Assembly (NCBI GenBank): GCA_963804045.1
Contig: CAWDOR010000046.1
Span: 7,085 to 71,084, forward strand
Reading direction: 5' to 3'
DNA: 64,000 nt
DNA from: Rhodoblastus sp963804045
GTDB taxonomy: Bacteria > Pseudomonadota > Alphaproteobacteria > Rhizobiales > Beijerinckiaceae
Shown here: one piece after another, positions 62,703 to 64,000 of the stretch
How positions within the stretch are numbered: position 1 is the first letter of the stretch
How the letters are laid out: every line of letters starts with the position of its first letter
Made by a program: the position numbers and the translations under genes
Notes under the pieces: model-generated
Databases searched by the model: none
Seen by the model: the letters and a program-made list of their open reading frames with translations, nothing else
What the model was told of the DNA's origin: nothing

Positions 62703-62800
62703 CGCGACAGCGCCTCATTTGCTTAACACAATAGAGAGACGTGTTTTTTCTCTCGTTCCAACTTCGGGTCACGCCAGCGGCGAACTTGACAGTTGTATAA

Positions 62801-63482
<682 letters not shown>

Positions 63483-63490
<8 letters not shown>

Positions 63491-64000
63491 GACGCAGGGC
63501 CTCCACCGGGTCGAGGCGCGCGGCGCGCCAGGCGGGATAGATGGTGGCGGCGAAAGACAGGCCGAGCGTCAGGCAGGCGACCGCCGCCACTTCGCGCGGT
63601 TCGACCACGGTCGGCAATTGCGACAGGCCGAAATAATATTGCGCCGGAAACAGATTGAGGCTGAAGGCGCGGTTGAGGAACTGGCGCACCGCGTCGAGAT
63701 AGAGCGCCAGAGGCACGCCCAGCGCCACGCCGAGCGAGGTGCCAACCAGGCCGATAGCGACGCCCGTGAGGATGAAAATGCGCAGCACCGAGCCGCGCGT
63801 CGCGCCCATGGTGCGAAGGATCGCGATATCCCGGGTCTTGTCCTTGACCAACAGAATGAGCCCCTGGACGATCAGCAAGGAGGCCACGGCGACGATGATC
63901 GCCAGGATCATGAAAATCGCCTCGCTCTCGACCTTGAGCACGTCGAAAAAGCCCTTGTTGCGCTGGCGCCAGTCGGTGAGGATGTGGGCGCTCGATATCG
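63483..64000 (-). CDS. lolC/lolE: Lipoprotein-releasing system permease, 3' part only
   Basis: C-terminal part of the LolC/LolE-type membrane subunit of LolCDE. From the window edge it reads HILTDWRQRNKGFFDVLKVE, then the FtsX-domain helices with LIVQGLILLVKDKTRDIAILRTMGATRGSVLRIF and a final AWRAARLDPVEALRHE. The gene enters from the right, so its start is outside. Single LolC/E-type genes per genome are common in alphaproteobacteria. The coding sequence covers at least 172 residues here. Confidence 0.95.

Larger units (their letters stand above)
62468..62800. other. Noncoding gap between dnaE and lolD
   Basis: No gene is supported in these 333 bases, which are richer in A and T than the flanking genes. 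They contain a perfect DnaA box with a near-match beside it and a plus-strand promoter-like element, listed separately. Runs such as CTTTTTTG (62580-62587) and TGTTTTTTCTCTC (62742-62754) are notable. The dnaE promoter must lie here on the minus strand. Confidence 0.5.

Noticed and set aside
62468..62800. Replication origin (DnaA boxes in an AT-rich gap)
   Set aside because: Only one perfect box and one near-match; no cluster, no hemE/parAB-type neighbours. More likely gene regulation.

Overview
The window is GC-rich chromosomal DNA from an alphaproteobacterium, most likely of the order Hyphomicrobiales (Rhizobiales). Pointers are the envelope/lipid A operon order pyrH-frr-uppS-cdsA-dxr-rseP-bamA-lpxD-fabZ-lpxA-lpxI-lpxB, lpxI in place of lpxH, the comEC/gltX/gltA and cvpA-purF-SDR-HD groupings, and rhizobial-type palindromic intergenic repeats. 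A Beijerinckiaceae/Methylocystaceae relative is my inference from gene content; no 16S rRNA or other decisive marker is present, and I found no tRNA or rRNA gene.

Layout. 0-9 kb: a second glutamyl-tRNA synthetase (cut by the window edge), a GT21 ceramide glucosyltransferase-like enzyme, a DUF2339 membrane protein, ComEC and the main GltX. 9-16 kb: citrate synthase, a small secreted protein, cvpA, purF, an SDR, an HD-domain protein, a lipoprotein and a DUF2867 protein. 16-25.7 kb: a CHASE hybrid histidine kinase with a stand-alone receiver, folD, an MFS exporter, an aldose-1-epimerase-like protein, an orphan amino-acid ABC ATPase, an AT-rich islet with an unknown membrane protein, and a KirBac potassium channel. 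25.7-38.7 kb: the long minus-strand outer-membrane biogenesis operon. 38.8-45.1 kb: a GT87-like membrane protein, an FAH-family enzyme, dnaB, alr, yjbQ and a hemerythrin. 45.2-53.9 kb: an accessory surface locus with a giant repeat protein ending in a Hint domain, a methyltransferase with a regulatory domain, three tandem phage tail-collar proteins, a DUF6916-like protein and a GNAT acetyltransferase. 54-56 kb: a LemA/M48 protease pair. 56-59 kb: an IS110-family insertion sequence in a repeat-rich, gene-poor stretch. 59-64 kb: dnaE, lolD and the 3' part of a lolC/lolE gene.

How the genes work together. The 25.7-38.7 kb block links UMP kinase and ribosome recycling to isoprenoid precursor and carrier synthesis (dxr, uppS), phospholipid synthesis (cdsA), stress signalling (rseP), outer-membrane protein assembly (bamA) and the early lipid A pathway (lpxD, fabZ, lpxA, lpxI, lpxB). 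lolD/lolCE add lipoprotein export. The most distinctive accessory locus is 45.2-53.9 kb; its combination of genes suggests an uncharacterised surface or secreted collar-like system.

A caution about the sequence itself: seven single-base frame breaks, most of them in or beside short homopolymers, interrupt comEC, the HD gene, the lipoprotein gene, rseP, dnaB and dnaE (twice, compensating). Several of these genes are normally essential, so I read the breaks as assembly or base-calling errors rather than real pseudogenes. Coordinates for those genes span the whole repaired gene.
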